64,000 nucleotides of DNA from Methanosarcina sp. MSH10X1 (GCF_004099695.1 NZ_SCHL01000003.1:1-64000); one strand, 5' to 3'. Shown: positions 8,117 to 21,661, counted from the first letter of the stretch. The notes: generated by a model from the sequence alone, not told the origin. Numbers and translations are program-made.

Positions 8117-10759
8117 ATGGCAAACGTACCTCCTATTCCGAAAAGAATTGCTTCTATCAAATTCGGCTTAATGTCCCCGAAAGAGATCCGTAAAATGAGT
8201 GCAACACCCATCATCACGGCTGACACTTATGATGATGACGGGTTTCCGATTGACATGGGGCTTATGGACACAAAACTCGGGGTTATTGACCCCGGGCTTC
8301 GCTGCAAAACCTGCTCAGGTAGAGCAGGCGAATGTCCGGGACACTTCGGGCACATCGAACTTGTTGCCCCGGTAGTCCACGTAGGTTTCAACAAAGTAAT
8401 CCGAAAACTCCTCAGGGCGACCTGCAGGAAATGCAGCAGGATCCTGCTTGAACCTGCACAGAAACAGCATTTTCTGGATCAGCTTACAGGCATTGAGGAA
8501 ATCGGACATATGCCCGACGACCTGATTAACGAGGCATATAAGGAAGCCAGCAAAATAAAGACCTGTCCTTACTGTAATGAGGAACAGCTCGAAATTAAAT
8601 TCGAAAAGCCCAGCGAATATCTTGAAAACGGGGAGAAATTGACCCCTACCGAGATAAGAGACCGTTTCGAAAATGTTCCTGATGAGGATATCCGGGTTAT
8701 CGGGATGGACCCCAAGAATGCAAGGCCTGAGTGGATGATTCTTACAGTCCTGCCCGTACCTCCTGTCACGGTCCGCCCTTCGATTACCCTTGAGTCCGGG
8801 CAGCGCAGTGAGGATGACCTTACCCACAAGCTTGTTGATATCATCAGGATTAACCAGCGTTTCCAGGAAAACAGGGAAGCGGGTGCCCCTCAGCTTATTA
8901 TTGAGGACCTCTGGGAGCTTCTTCAGTATCACGTTACAACCTTCTTTGACAACTCCGTTTCGGGAATACCTCCTGCAAGGCACAGGTCAGGAAGACCCTT
9001 AAAAACTCTTTCTCAGCGTTTGAAGGGTAAGGAAGGGCGTTTCAGAGGAAGTTTATCAGGTAAACGTGTTAATTTCTCTGCCCGTACCGTAATCTCCCCG
9101 GACCCGAACCTGAGCATTAATGAGGTAGGGGTTCCTATGCCTATTGCCCGGACCCTGACAATGCCCGCTGTGGTAACACCCAGGAACATAGAGCAGCTCA
9201 AGATTTATGTACGCAATGGCGAGGATATACACCCCGGAGCAAACTATGTACTGCGTTCTGACGGCAGGCGTATAAAAGTTACCAATATGAATAAAGAGGA
9301 CCTTGCCGAAAAACTGGAGTTCGGATGGGTAGTTGAACGACAGTTGAAGGATGGGGATATCGTTCTCTTTAACAGGCAGCCCTCTCTGCACAAGATGAGC
9401 ATTATGGCTCATTCCGTAAAGGTGCTCCCGAATAAAACATTCAGGCTGAACCCTGCAGTATGTCCTCCGTATAACGCTGACTTTGACGGGGATGAAATGA
9501 ACATGCACGCCTTACAAACCGAGGAGTCCAGAGCTGAGGCAAAGATCCTCATGCAGGTTCAGGAAAATATTCTCTCCCCGCGTTTCGGAGGTCCCATTAT
9601 AGGCGGGATTCACGACCATATTTCAGGGCTTTTCCTGCTGACACGTTTTGAGAATCAGATCCCCGCTCACGACGCTTACGATATTCTCCGAAAGAGCAGT
9701 GCCCGAAGCCTGCCCACGCCTGCAGGGTATGATTCTAATGGAAAGCCCTACTGGACAGGTAAGCAGATTTTCAGCCAGATCCTACCCAAAAACTTGAATA
9801 CGCAGTTCGCAGCCCAGGTCTGCTCACACTGTGACACCTGTAAGAAGGAAGAATGCCCGAACGATGCCTATGTGGTGATACGGGACGGAGAGCTTATTGC
9901 AGGTACCATAGACGAGGCAGCCATCGGAGCATTCAAGGGAAAGATCCAGGACCGTATTATCAAAGAAATTGGTCCCGAAGCCGGATCCCGTTTTGTGGAC
10001 AACATGACGATGCTTGCAATTCGGTCTATCATGCGTACAGGCCTGAGTTTCGGAATAGCTGACGAAGACATTCCGAAAGAAGCCAGGATCCAGATCAATG
10101 AAGTTCTCGGCAAAGCTGAGGATGCCGTGCAGAATCTCATTAAATCTTACCAGAACAAGGAGCTTGAACCCCTTCCTGGAAGAACCCTTGATGAGACAAT
10201 TGAAATGAGCATCATGCAGAAGCTCGGAAAAGCCAGGGACGAGACCGGTAACATAGCAGACAGCCACATGGGGCTTGAGAACCCTGCGGTTATCATGGCC
10301 CGCTCAGGAGCCAGAGGTTCTATCCTGAACCTTACTCAGATGGCAGCCTGTGTCGGACAGCAGGCTGTGCGTGGTGAGCGCATCCGCAGAGGATATGCAG
10401 GCAGGACACTGCCCCACTTCGAAGAGGGAGACCTTGGTTCGGACGCTCACGGGTTCGTTAAGGCAAGCTACAAGAGCGGGCTCAACCCGACAGAGTATTT
10501 CTTCCACGCAATCGGTGGTAGGGAAGGTCTTGTGGACACTGCGGTCAGGACGTCGCAGTCAGGGTACCTGCAGAGGAGGCTTGTTAACGCTCTTCAGGAC
10601 CTGGAGGTTCAGTATGACCTTACAGTCCGGGATACAAGAGGCGTGCTCGTGCAGTTTAAGTTCGGAGAAGATGGGATCAACCCCACAAAAAGTGATTTCA
10701 GCAAACCCGATACAATCCACAGGATTGTCCGCTCGGTAGTAAACAAAGAGGTGGCTTGA
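8117..10759 (+). CDS. rpoA1: DNA-directed RNA polymerase subunit A'
   Basis: The 880-residue protein is the N-terminal two-thirds of the largest subunit. It carries the clamp zinc site CKTCSGRAGECPGHFGH near residue 58, a second Cys cluster (CSHCDTCKKEECP), and the catalytic motif NADFDGDEMNMH, with magnesium ligands D455, D457 and D459. The bridge-helix region appears near the end (IGGREGLVDTAVRTSQSGY). The start ATG follows GAGGTGAGG. Its stop overlaps the next start by one base (TGATG), indicating translational coupling with A''. Confidence 0.97.
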   Translation: MANVPPIPKRIASIKFGLMSPKEIRKMSATPIITADTYDDDGFPIDMGLMDTKLGVIDPGLRCKTCSGRAGECPGHFGHIELVAPVVHVGFNKVIRKLLRATCRKCSRILLEPAQKQHFLDQLTGIEEIGHMPDDLINEAYKEASKIKTCPYCNEEQLEIKFEKPSEYLENGEKLTPTEIRDRFENVPDEDIRVIGMDPKNARPEWMILTVLPVPPVTVRPSITLESGQRSEDDLTHKLVDIIRINQRFQENREAGAPQLIIEDLWELLQYHVTTFFDNSVSGIPPARHRSGRPLKTLSQRLKGKEGRFRGSLSGKRVNFSARTVISPDPNLSINEVGVPMPIARTLTMPAVVTPRNIEQLKIYVRNGEDIHPGANYVLRSDGRRIKVTNMNKEDLAEKLEFGWVVERQLKDGDIVLFNRQPSLHKMSIMAHSVKVLPNKTFRLNPAVCPPYNADFDGDEMNMHALQTEESRAEAKILMQVQENILSPRFGGPIIGGIHDHISGLFLLTRFENQIPAHDAYDILRKSSARSLPTPAGYDSNGKPYWTGKQIFSQILPKNLNTQFAAQVCSHCDTCKKEECPNDAYVVIRDGELIAGTIDEAAIGAFKGKIQDRIIKEIGPEAGSRFVDNMTMLAIRSIMRTGLSFGIADEDIPKEARIQINEVLGKAEDAVQNLIKSYQNKELEPLPGRTLDETIEMSIMQKLGKARDETGNIADSHMGLENPAVIMARSGARGSILNLTQMAACVGQQAVRGERIRRGYAGRTLPHFEEGDLGSDAHGFVKASYKSGLNPTEYFFHAIGGREGLVDTAVRTSQSGYLQRRLVNALQDLEVQYDLTVRDTRGVLVQFKFGEDGINPTKSDFSKPDTIHRIVRSVVNKEVA

Positions 10760-11943
10760 TGAGTATCAGTGAAGCTACAATCGATAGCATGATAAAAGAC
10801 CTGCCTATTCCTACAAATATCCTTAATGCGCTCAGGGAAGACGTCATCCAGGCCGGAGTAAGCAAAAAGGAAATGGAGGAGATTATAGAAAAGGTAATGG
10901 AAGAATATCAGATTTCATGCATTGAGCCCTGTGATGCTGCCGGTGTGATTGCAGCCCAGTCAATAGGAGAGCCGGGTACCCAGATGACGATGCGTACCTT
11001 CCACTACGCTGGTGTGGCTGAGATTAACGTTACTCTCGGTCTGCCCCGTCTTATCGAAATCGTAGATGCCCGGAAAATCCCGAGCACTCCTATGATGACA
11101 ATTGCCCTTTCCAAGGAAGATCCTGAAGATTACGCTTACAACAGGGAGAAAACAAGGGCTCTTGCCTGGGAAATTGAGGCAACCAAAATCGATCATATTG
11201 CTGACGTGACAACTGACCTTTCCCAGATGCAGTTGATAATAGACCTGCATGAAAAAGCAATGGAAAGCAGGAACATTACTATAGACCAGGTAAAGGAAAA
11301 GTTCAATGAAGAACTGAACGTAATGGTTACCATTTCCCCGAACATAGATAACCAGATTATCATTGCCCCGGGAGAGCCTTCTTACAGGGAACTTCTCCAG
11401 CTTGCAAAAAGCATCCATAACGTCACCCTGAAGGGTATAGAAGGGATCAAGCGTGTAGTGGTCAGGAAGGAAGGGGAAGAATATACCCTCTACACCGAAG
11501 GTTCGGCCCTGCGTGAGGTACTTCAGTTCGAAGGTGTGGACAGGACAAGAACAAGCACGAATAATATCAACGAAATTTATGAAGTCCTCGGGGTAGAAGC
11601 TGCAAGAAATGCGCTTATCAAGGAAGCAACCGATACCCTGCGTGAACAGGGTCTTACCGTGGATATCCGGCATATTATGCTTGTAGCCGATCTCATGACC
11701 TGCGACGGAGAAGTAAAACAGATCGGAAGGCATGGAATTTCAGGCGAGAAGGCAAGTGTATTTGCCCGTGCGGCTTTCGAAGTTACGGTCAATCACCTTC
11801 TTGATGCAGGTATGCGCGGGGATGTGGACCAGCTTCAGGGTGTCACGGAAAATATTATTGTCGGCCAGCCGATCCGCATGGGTACCGGGGACGTACACCT
11901 TATAAGTCGAAGAAAAGAGGAAATCAAAGCCGAGGAAGAATGA
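10759..11943 (+). CDS. rpoA2: DNA-directed RNA polymerase subunit A''
   Basis: The 394-residue protein is the C-terminal third of the largest subunit, with the trigger-loop region QSIGEPGTQMTMRTFHYAG and the jaw/clamp tail (DLMTCDGEVKQIGRHGISG). ATG 10759 overlaps the A' stop; GAGGTGG precedes it. A'' pairs with A' to complete the catalytic core. It is followed by a 255-base spacer before L30e, where new promoter elements appear. Confidence 0.97.
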   Translation: MSISEATIDSMIKDLPIPTNILNALREDVIQAGVSKKEMEEIIEKVMEEYQISCIEPCDAAGVIAAQSIGEPGTQMTMRTFHYAGVAEINVTLGLPRLIEIVDARKIPSTPMMTIALSKEDPEDYAYNREKTRALAWEIEATKIDHIADVTTDLSQMQLIIDLHEKAMESRNITIDQVKEKFNEELNVMVTISPNIDNQIIIAPGEPSYRELLQLAKSIHNVTLKGIEGIKRVVVRKEGEEYTLYTEGSALREVLQFEGVDRTRTSTNNINEIYEVLGVEAARNALIKEATDTLREQGLTVDIRHIMLVADLMTCDGEVKQIGRHGISGEKASVFARAAFEVTVNHLLDAGMRGDVDQLQGVTENIIVGQPIRMGTGDVHLISRRKEEIKAEEE

Positions 11944-12091
11944 GGTTTCAGGGCAAAAACCTGAGTCTCAACCTATAATTATTTAAATGTGTAGCCTGAT
12001 AGAACACCAGTCCAGATCAGGTATACATTACCTTTATTAAGCTCAAAAAATCCTGCTGCAGAAACTTGAGTCCGCGGGACTCATAACCAGA

Positions 12092-12160
12092 AAATAAATA
12101 TAAGGCATCAGGTATTTAGAGTACCATATATTCACCGAGCTTGGAAAATCTTTATTAAGA
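12092..12160 (+). promoter_or_regulatory. Likely internal promoters before the L30e-NusA genes
   Basis: Two TATA-like elements, AATAAATATAAGG near 12092 and CTTTATTAAG near 12150, lie in the 255-base gap after rpoA2. The second would start transcripts about 20 bases before the L30e start. This suggests separate expression of the ribosomal and factor genes, in addition to read-through from the polymerase genes. Confidence 0.4.
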
Positions 12161-12174
12161 AAGAGATCGAGTAG

Positions 12175-12495
<321 letters not shown>

Positions 12496-12514
12496 TAAAG
12501 GAGTTGGCAACGTC

Positions 12515-12940
12515 TTGGGTGAAATAAGACTTACTGCAGAAAGCATCCAGTACATTGCGTTATTTGAAAATATGACACGGGCCAAAATTCTCGACTGTAT
12601 CTCTGAAGAGGAGAGGCTCGTATATGTCGTAAAACAGGGTGATATGGGACTTGCTATAGGCAAAAATGGGGAGAATATAAACCGCGTTAAAAAAGCCCTC
12701 GACAAACCCATAGAACTTGTGGAATATTCAGATGACCCTGTCACCTTCCTGAAGAACGCCTTCGGACCCGTGTCCGTGAGTTCGGTAAACATCATAAACA
12801 AAAATGGCAAGCGATTAGCTTATGTAGAGGTACCCAATAAAGAGAAGGGGCTTGCCATAGGCCGCAACGGGAAAAACATTGAAAAAGTAAAGATGCTTGC
12901 CCGTCGCCATCATAATATAGAAGATGTGATCCTGCAGTAA
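12515..12940 (+). CDS. nusA: NusA-like transcription elongation/termination protein (two KH domains)
   Basis: The 141-residue protein contains two type-II KH motifs (GLAIGKNGENINRVKKAL and GLAIGRNGKNIEKVKML), the arrangement of the short archaeal NusA homologue, which lacks the N-terminal polymerase-binding and S1 domains of bacterial NusA. It binds RNA and is thought to act with RNA polymerase on ribosomal or nascent RNA. It starts with TTG 12515 after AAGGAG, 19 bases after L30e, and is followed by S12, the standard archaeal gene order. Confidence 0.92.
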   Translation: MGEIRLTAESIQYIALFENMTRAKILDCISEEERLVYVVKQGDMGLAIGKNGENINRVKKALDKPIELVEYSDDPVTFLKNAFGPVSVSSVNIINKNGKRLAYVEVPNKEKGLAIGRNGKNIEKVKMLARRHHNIEDVILQ

Positions 12941-13029
12941 TCTACCTTAATTTACGTTGATCCATTAATCCGGCGTTGAAAGATATCTGGCATCCAGTAT
13001 GCCTCCAGAAAACTGAGATCAATTTTTAA

Positions 13030-14040
<1,011 letters not shown>

Positions 14041-14068
14041 TCGCTTCTGCGGGTTGCCCGATTTAATA

Positions 14069-14078
14069 ATTCATTATA
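14069..14078 (+). promoter_or_regulatory. TATA-like element before the EF-2 gene
   Basis: TTCATTATATGA in the 71-base gap between S7 and EF-2 is about 35 bases before the EF-2 start codon. It could give EF-2 its own promoter in addition to read-through from S7. Confidence 0.35.
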
Positions 14079-14111
14079 TGACAAATTACATTTGACTAAA
14101 AAGGTATTAGC

Positions 14112-16304
14112 ATGGGACGAAGAAAGAAGATGGTCGAGCGCGTAACGACGCTCATGAATGAGCCGACAAAAATCAGAAATATCGGGATCGTTGCGCACAT
14201 TGACCACGGAAAAACTACATTATCGGACAACCTGTTAGCCGGTGCCGGCATGATTTCAAAGGAACTTGCAGGCCGACAGTTATTCATGGACTCCGATGAA
14301 GAAGAACAGGCAAGAGGTATCACAATTGACGCCTCTAACGTTTCAATGGTTCACAGTTTTGATAATGAAGATTACCTTATCAACCTGATTGACACCCCGG
14401 GACACGTTGACTTCGGTGGGGACGTTACCCGTGCCATGAGAGCTGTGGACGGGGCAGTCGTGGTCGTGGATGCAGTCGAAGGTACTATGCCCCAGACTGA
14501 AACCGTACTGAGGCAGGCTCTCAGAGAACACGTCAGACCCGTACTTTTCGTTAACAAAGTAGACAGGCTGATCAATGAGCTGCAGGTCGATGCCCAGGAA
14601 ATGCAGGTCCGTCTTGGGAAAGTCATTGATCACGTGAACAAGCTCATCAAGAACATGAACCCTGAAAAATACAAGGCAGGCTGGAGAGTAGATGCTGCAG
14701 CCGGAACTGTTGCTTTCGGGTCAGCCCTTTATAACTGGGCAATCAGTGTGCCCATGATGAAGAAAACCGGGATCTCTTTTAATGATGTATACAATTACTG
14801 TAAAGCCGGAGATATGAAGACTCTGGCAGAAAAGTGCCCGCTGCACGAAGCTGTTCTTGACATGGTTATTCACTTCCTGCCAAACCCACTTGACGCCCAG
14901 AAGGGAAGGGTACCTGTTATATGGCACGGAGATGCGAAATCTGAAATCGGAGAGTCCATGACCCATGCAAATCCGGACGGAGATCTTGCGTTCATGGTAA
15001 CTGACATTTCCGTTGATCCGCATGCAGGAGAAGTTGCAACAGGAAGGCTGTTCAGCGGTTCATTTTCCCGTGGTATGGAAGTCTACACTTCAGGCACTGC
15101 AAAGAAGAGCAGAGTCCAGCAGGTAGGTATCTTCATGGGCCCTGAGAGGCTTGAAGTGGAAAAGATTCCTGCAGGAAACATTGCCGCGGTTACAGGTCTG
15201 AAAGAAGCAATCGTGGGTTCCACCGTAACAACTCTTGACGGCATGACGCCTTTTGAAAGCATAAGGCACGTAAGCGAACCTGTGGTGACTGTGGCTGTAG
15301 AAGCCAAGCACACCAAAGACCTGCCCAAACTGATTGAAGTGCTCAGACAGGTCGCAAAGGAAGACCCGACCCTTCAGATCACTCTTGACGAGGAAACCGG
15401 GGAACACCTTATGGCAGGCATGGGAGAACTTCACCTTGAGGTTATTGCCCACAGGATTCAAAGGGACAAGAACGTGGAAATCACCACGAGCAAGCCAATT
15501 GTCGTTTACAGGGAAACCATTAAGAAGAAGATCGAACCTGTAGAAGGAAAGTCCCCGAACAGGCACAACAGGTTCTATATTTTTGTGGAGCCTCTTGACC
15601 TTGAAATTGTCAGCGCTATCAAGGCAGGCGATGTCAGCATGAACATGCCCGAACTTGAACGCAGGCAGAAGCTCATCGAGCTCGGGATGGAAAAAGACGA
15701 AGCAAAAGGCATTGTCGGGATCTTCAATTCCAATATCTTCATTGATGTGACCAAGGGTATCCAGTACCTGAATGAGACAATGGAACTCGTGCTTGACGGA
15801 TTTGAAGAAGTTATGCGTGCAGGCCCGCTCACAAGGGAGCCTGTGGCAAATTTGAAATGCGTGCTCGTAGATGCCAAGCTTCACGAAGACGCAATCCACA
15901 GAGGTCCGGCTCAGGTCATTCCTGCTTCAAGGCAGGCTATTCAGGCAGGTATGCTTATGGCAGATGACACCCTGCTCGAGCCTTACCAGAAGGTTTTCGT
16001 CCAGGTGCCACAGCTTTTAATGGGTGGTGCAACAAAGGAACTTCAGGGCCGCCGTGGAATTATTCTTAACATGACTACGGAAGGAGACCTGGCAATTATC
16101 GAGGCAAGAGTGCCTGTTGCTGAAATGTTCGGATTCGCCGGCGAGATCAGATCTGCAACCGAAGGACGTGCAATGTGGAGCACTGAATTCGGAGGCTTTG
16201 ACATTGTGCCGACCAGCATCCAGAACGAAATTGTTGGCCAGATCAGAGAAAGGAAGGGCCTGAAGAAAGAACTGCCCAAAGCTTCTGACTACCTTTCAAT
16301 GTAA
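14112..16304 (+). CDS. fusA: Translation elongation factor EF-2
   Basis: The 730-residue GTPase translocates tRNA and mRNA on the ribosome. G1 is AHIDHGKT, G3 is [11 protein letters not shown] and G4 is NKVD. His596 in DAIHRGPAQ is the position modified to diphthamide in archaeal and eukaryotic EF-2. The length is typical for archaeal EF-2. A short basic leader (MGRRKKM) precedes the conserved start; the ATG follows AAGGT. It ends in a perfect hairpin that overlaps the stop codon. Confidence 0.98.
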   Translation: MGRRKKMVERVTTLMNEPTKIRNIGIVAHIDHGKTTLSDNLLAGAGMISKELAGRQLFMDSDEEEQARGITIDASNVSMVHSFDNEDYLINLIDTPGHVDFGGDVTRAMRAVDGAVVVVDAVEGTMPQTETVLRQALREHVRPVLFVNKVDRLINELQVDAQEMQVRLGKVIDHVNKLIKNMNPEKYKAGWRVDAAAGTVAFGSALYNWAISVPMMKKTGISFNDVYNYCKAGDMKTLAEKCPLHEAVLDMVIHFLPNPLDAQKGRVPVIWHGDAKSEIGESMTHANPDGDLAFMVTDISVDPHAGEVATGRLFSGSFSRGMEVYTSGTAKKSRVQQVGIFMGPERLEVEKIPAGNIAAVTGLKEAIVGSTVTTLDGMTPFESIRHVSEPVVTVAVEAKHTKDLPKLIEVLRQVAKEDPTLQITLDEETGEHLMAGMGELHLEVIAHRIQRDKNVEITTSKPIVVYRETIKKKIEPVEGKSPNRHNRFYIFVEPLDLEIVSAIKAGDVSMNMPELERRQKLIELGMEKDEAKGIVGIFNSNIFIDVTKGIQYLNETMELVLDGFEEVMRAGPLTREPVANLKCVLVDAKLHEDAIHRGPAQVIPASRQAIQAGMLMADDTLLEPYQKVFVQVPQLLMGGATKELQGRRGIILNMTTEGDLAIIEARVPVAEMFGFAGEIRSATEGRAMWSTEFGGFDIVPTSIQNEIVGQIRERKGLKKELPKASDYLSM

Positions 16305-16320
16305 GCGGAATTTTCCGCTT
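16303..16320 (+). terminator. Hairpin at the end of the EF-2 gene
   Basis: AAGCGGAA and TTCCGCTT are perfect 8-base complements with a two-base loop, beginning inside the stop codon. A T-rich stretch (TTAATATTTTT) follows. It is probably a transcript end or processing point separating EF-2 from EF-1alpha. Confidence 0.5.
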
Positions 16321-16652
16321 CTCCTTAATATTTTTAAGGTTATACCTGTCTTCAGGCAGGAAGAAAAAAAGTACCCGACTGATCTGGAAGGGAAGAGAAT
16401 CCCTATCGGTTCGGAGATACGGCCAATCGGAAAGCTTTAAGACAAGGTATGCCTATATTGGGGAAAACGTCCAGGCCACTGGAATTCACAGAGTGGCGGT
16501 TCACGAAAGAGTCCGGAAAAGGAAACTGACAATACTGATCGGACACAAGAATATAGAATTGAGTGAATCAATATTGAGATCCGCCCTAATATTAATATAG
16601 TAAATATTTGATATACGAATGAAACTCATCCGAATTACAGGAGAATTATAAT
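16321..16652 (+). promoter_or_regulatory. EF-1alpha upstream region
   Basis: No gene is seen in these roughly 330 bases. The last 80 bases are AT-rich, with TTAATATAG near 16593 and TTTGATATACG near 16609, either of which could be the TATA box of the strongly expressed EF-1alpha gene. The middle part (16380-16530) is purine-rich and I recognise nothing in it. Confidence 0.4.
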
Positions 16653-18265
<1,613 letters not shown>

Positions 18266-18276
18266 ACGAGAAAAAA

Positions 18277-18335
18277 GACAGGTTACAGAAACCCTCTGTA
18301 CCCGGTCTTGCAAACTTCTTTTTCACTTCTTTATT
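18277..18335 (+). terminator. Probable terminator after S10
   Basis: GGTTACAGA and TCTGTACC pair with one bulge, flanked by partially complementary GACAGG/CCGGTC, and are followed by T-rich CTTCTTTTTC and TTCTTTATTTC. It closes the polymerase/ribosomal block before the oppositely oriented DUF4139 gene. Confidence 0.5.
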
Positions 18336-18436
18336 TCAGAATATCCTTTTTCCCTCAATGCAAATTTTGAGGAAACTGCCGGAGGCCGTCAATTCAGACG
18401 CATTCTCCGCCAGCATCTCTACAAATTTTGCCCCCC

Positions 18437-18494
18437 TTTTATCGCCGGATATCCTTTTTACCGCCGAACGTCCTTTTTATCGCCGGATATATCC
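18437..18494. repeat. Three imperfect 19-21-base repeats
   Basis: TTTTATCGCCGGATATCC, then TTTTTACCGCCGAACGTCC, then TTTTTATCGCCGGATATATCC, placed in the convergent gap after S10 and just past the end of the DUF4139 gene. They could contribute to termination; no other role is evident. Confidence 0.5.
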
Positions 18495-18513
18495 TCAGAA
18501 ATGAAGTATATTC

Positions 18514-20043
18514 TCAGAAACGGCGCTCTACGGTGTAAGAGACGAGCTTCGTGCCTCTGGCTGGCACCGTTACTCTGAATTCGACGGTAAAGGCGTCAAT
18601 TTCTTCATAACTGTCCGAGCTTTCCAGAATTTCCCATTCTCCGTACAGGTGTTCCACAACCGTGACAGCCTGATCCTCAGATTTACTGTTATTAAGTTCA
18701 ATCTGATAGGTGACCCGCTCTACGTTGTCACTAATGCGCTGGTAATTGGTTTCGTTCCGCCTGGCTGTCAGATCAAAGGCCGAACCTACAGTAACTCTTA
18801 ACTCCCCGCTTTCAGGAGTATGTCTTATCCTGTCTTCCCCGATGAACTGAAGCCCTCCTGAAGCATTATCACTGTAAATTCTAACGACTCCTGCCGGAAG
18901 AGGCATTCCAAGCCCGCTTTCGTTTGTGTTTTGAAGAGTAAGGTAAGCCAGGATTTTCTCGCTCACAGAAATATCATAGATTAGTTTCTTTTCTACAGGC
19001 ACGGAATCGGCAGACAGCAGGGAAATCTGCTTTGCCTGGTTGTTTTCCAGAGTTACCGGGTTTTCAAGAGTATAAAAATGATACTCAAAAAATGGCTCTT
19101 CTACAAAAGGCGCTTGCGACACAGTTTCATCAGCCACGGCTTTTTCTTCCATAACAGGAGTTATTGGCTGCGAGACACGGTTAATCTGACCCGAGACAAG
19201 CCTCAGGACTGCATTTTCGTAAGTCAGCCCTGCCCTGTTGTCAATACTGGCCCAGCCCCGAATATCTGCTTCGGTGTTCTCCGCATTACTAATAAGGACA
19301 TAAGCCGCTTCCCAGTTCATACCGCTCGTCAGGTAGGAGATTGTAAGCTCCCGGGTCCCGGATACAGGAGAATAGATCTGCCAGATGAGAGCAGGTCTTA
19401 CCGAAAGCCCCGACGAATCTGCAAGCTCGGCTTTTGAGAAATCTTCAAGTACCACAACTTCTCCTGCTTCGGTACTCAGGACAACGCTGTTGCCTGCATG
19501 GCTCAACAGTATACCGGTGTACATCTCACCGTTCCTGTCAGTTACATTGACCTCCCTGCCAAGATATTTCTCAAGCAAACTCGAACTGTTCAAAACGTCG
19601 TATTCATAGTTCTGCTCAAGTATAACAGTATCCTCATTCTCCGGGTCCTCAATGATAACGGAAGTGGGGTCGATCCCGGAAGGAATATCCGTGTACGCAA
19701 CCTGATTTATCCCGTTTTGCAGCCTGATCTCCCGTCTTTCCTTCACAAGGGCGATTCCCTGTTCATAAACCGTAACTTCAGAATTTTCCACAACCCCGCC
19801 ACCAGCTTCTGAGGTTAAATTTCCAGAAATATCTGAGACCCGATTTTCTGCGACCCCCGGTGGCCTGATTACGGTTTCAATGACTGCACTTGTATTAATT
19901 GCAGTTGTATTACTTACGGGCTCATTTGCTGGCTCATATTCCTGAGCCATAACTCCCGTACTCTGGGGAATCCAGTTTGAAAAAAGCAGTATTCCCCCAA
20001 GAACTCCCAGTATAAGCCAGACGAAAAGTTTCTTCACTCCCAT
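18514..20043 (-). CDS. Secreted/anchored DUF4139-domain protein
   Basis: The 509-residue protein has an N-terminal hydrophobic segment (LFVWLILGVLGGILLF) acting as a signal peptide or anchor, followed by a threonine/asparagine-rich linker. The main part resembles the DUF4139 family: YEQGIALVKERREI, ISYLTSGMNWEAAYV, then GWASIDNRAGLTYENAVLRL. The function is unknown; several members are surface proteins. I start it at ATG 20043 rather than TTG 20061, because a TATA-like TATATAAAA is centred about 23 bases upstream, which would give a leaderless transcript starting at that ATG. It stands alone, convergent to the S10 operon. Confidence 0.75.
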   Translation of the reverse strand: MGVKKLFVWLILGVLGGILLFSNWIPQSTGVMAQEYEPANEPVSNTTAINTSAVIETVIRPPGVAENRVSDISGNLTSEAGGGVVENSEVTVYEQGIALVKERREIRLQNGINQVAYTDIPSGIDPTSVIIEDPENEDTVILEQNYEYDVLNSSSLLEKYLGREVNVTDRNGEMYTGILLSHAGNSVVLSTEAGEVVVLEDFSKAELADSSGLSVRPALIWQIYSPVSGTRELTISYLTSGMNWEAAYVLISNAENTEADIRGWASIDNRAGLTYENAVLRLVSGQINRVSQPITPVMEEKAVADETVSQAPFVEEPFFEYHFYTLENPVTLENNQAKQISLLSADSVPVEKKLIYDISVSEKILAYLTLQNTNESGLGMPLPAGVVRIYSDNASGGLQFIGEDRIRHTPESGELRVTVGSAFDLTARRNETNYQRISDNVERVTYQIELNNSKSEDQAVTVVEHLYGEWEILESSDSYEEIDAFTVEFRVTVPARGTKLVSYTVERRF

Positions 20044-20128
20044 ACTATTAATGTAATTCAATTTTATATATGTGATTTTATCGAGAATTCAGGGGAAGTT
20101 AAGTGTGAGTTTGGTTAAGTATTACAAT

Positions 20129-20747
20129 TTAAGAACCTGACTGCAGGACACTGCCAGCATTGGAATCCATCTTAATAATTGATTGAGATGAAACTTCAAT
20201 TAATCCCTGCTCAAAAAGTCGGCTTAATCCAAAATAACATACTTTTCCAGATGGGATTCCATCTATCTGTGCTTTCAGGGAGGAAGATTGGGAAACAATA
20301 TCGTTAACAGTGCGGCTTACATCACACATATTCAAAAGTTCCTCTGAAAGGGGGCTTAAAACTTGAACATCGATTTCCAATCCCTTCCGATTCGCCTCCT
20401 GGAAAGCAATCGTGACATTTTTATCAGGAACTTGTTTAAGGTCTTTTTTATCTCTCAAACATCGAATAAGTTCGTTATAATCTATACTTAGTTGAGCTAC
20501 ATGTAACCCTCTGGATTTATATGAAAAAGTGGTTAAACTGAAAATCTCAAGCTTCTCAGGTGACTCAATGATAGGGTCGCTCTTCCTGGTTGAAAAAAGG
20601 TTTCGATCTTAACAACTGAAGAGATAACGTTTTTGCTGCCGCCATCTCGTTGATATAATAAGTCAGAGCAAATTCACTGAAGTCCCTGGAGAATTGTCTA
20701 TTAAGATAATACGGCTTCTTACTGGCATTCAAATCCGGGTTATCCAT
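20129..20747 (-). pseudogene. Unrecognised gene split by a frameshift
   Basis: Two open frames on the minus strand appear to be one gene. The upstream part starts at ATG 20747 (MDNPDLNASKKPYYLN) and ends at 20565. A second frame, open from about 20608 to 20129 and with no ATG, continues it. The two overlap at a run of six T (minus strand; six A at 20593-20598 on +), where loss or gain of one base would fuse ...LLRSKPF to STRKSDPIIESPEK. The repaired product would be about 205 residues. Its C-terminal part (LSPLSEELLNMCDVSRTVNDI, then LFEQGLIEV) looks like a small winged-helix domain of the PqqD/DUF2063 sort, which is inference only. It may be a pseudogene, a sequencing slip or programmed slippage. 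Confidence 0.55.
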
Positions 20748-21259
20748 GAGCTTGTTAGTTCTCCATGTCCTCTATCAAAAACATTTAACATATCTCTGCT
20801 ATCCTGTAAGAGTGCAAGTGGAAGCCAACGAAACCAGACCTGTATATAAGTGACGAAATCCCGAATCTCTTTGAAGTATGATCGGTCCATTTTTCGTTAG
20901 ATAGGAAAAATGGCATCAGAAAGATATATCGTAAATAAATGTACTTACCGGAAGCAGGATGAACATAAATATTTTTGAAACTTCATGTTTACCCAAACTG
21001 TGAATTATGTTTATGATTCTCGAACAAGTTTCGCAAAAAAGCAGGGCTATACACTAAATTCCAGCAGAAAAGATCTTAAATACAGAATAACTAATTGATT
21101 CCAGAACCGAGGCTACAATTGCCTTTGCAACGGTAATAATAATTTTTAGTAAAAAAATGAAGTAGAGAATTTTACAAATTTTGTCATAGTCTACTCCTTA
21201 AAAGCCAGTACCCGGGTTTACAGGCATTTAAGAAATCTTTGTAAGCGAAAGATCAAGTT
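20748..21259. other. Intergenic, nothing recognised
   Basis: About 510 AT-rich bases without a plausible coding frame. I see no RNA gene, long inverted repeat or tandem repeat in this stretch. Confidence 0.4.
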
Positions 21260-21661
21260 TTATTTCAGCAGCTTTAATGCATCCCTGCAAGCTGCGACTG
21301 CAGGCGCTCCTGAGGTTATGAATATAACATCCATAAGCTCCATTATTTCCTCTTTGGTTGCCCCGTTCTTGAGTGCACTCTGCATCTGCACAACCGTGCA
21401 CCTTTCACACTGCTTGGATGCAACGACCGCAAGTGCTACAAGGATTTTAGTTTTTGCAGGCAGGGCGCCGTCCGAGAGTAACTTTTTATCGCACCGGTTA
21501 TATTTTTTAAGTGACTCACTGTCAAGTTCTCCAAGGATTTCAAGAATGTGCGGCGTAAAACCCAGCTTGCTACTCATACTTTCCAGTAACTCTTCGTGTT
21601 CTAAATCCTTGTGTTCTTCCCGGCGTCCTCCCCCACAACATCCTTTCCCATGTTCTTCCAT
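21260..21661 (-). CDS. AhpD-like / carboxymuconolactone decarboxylase family protein
   Basis: The 133-residue protein has a Gly/Cys-rich N-terminus ([15 protein letters not shown], a possible metal or redox site) and a CMD/AhpD core with a redox pair CERC in [15 protein letters not shown], then [15 protein letters not shown]. AhpD-like proteins are disulfide reductants for peroxiredoxins or related thiol systems. The start is ATG 21661, with GGGGGTT upstream; an in-frame start seven codons earlier is less likely. It shares the minus strand with the TrmB-type regulator 70 bases upstream, which may control it. Confidence 0.8.
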   Translation of the reverse strand: MEEHGKGCCGGGRREEHKDLEHEELLESMSSKLGFTPHILEILGELDSESLKKYNRCDKKLLSDGALPAKTKILVALAVVASKQCERCTVVQMQSALKNGATKEEIMELMDVIFITSGAPAVAACRDALKLLK

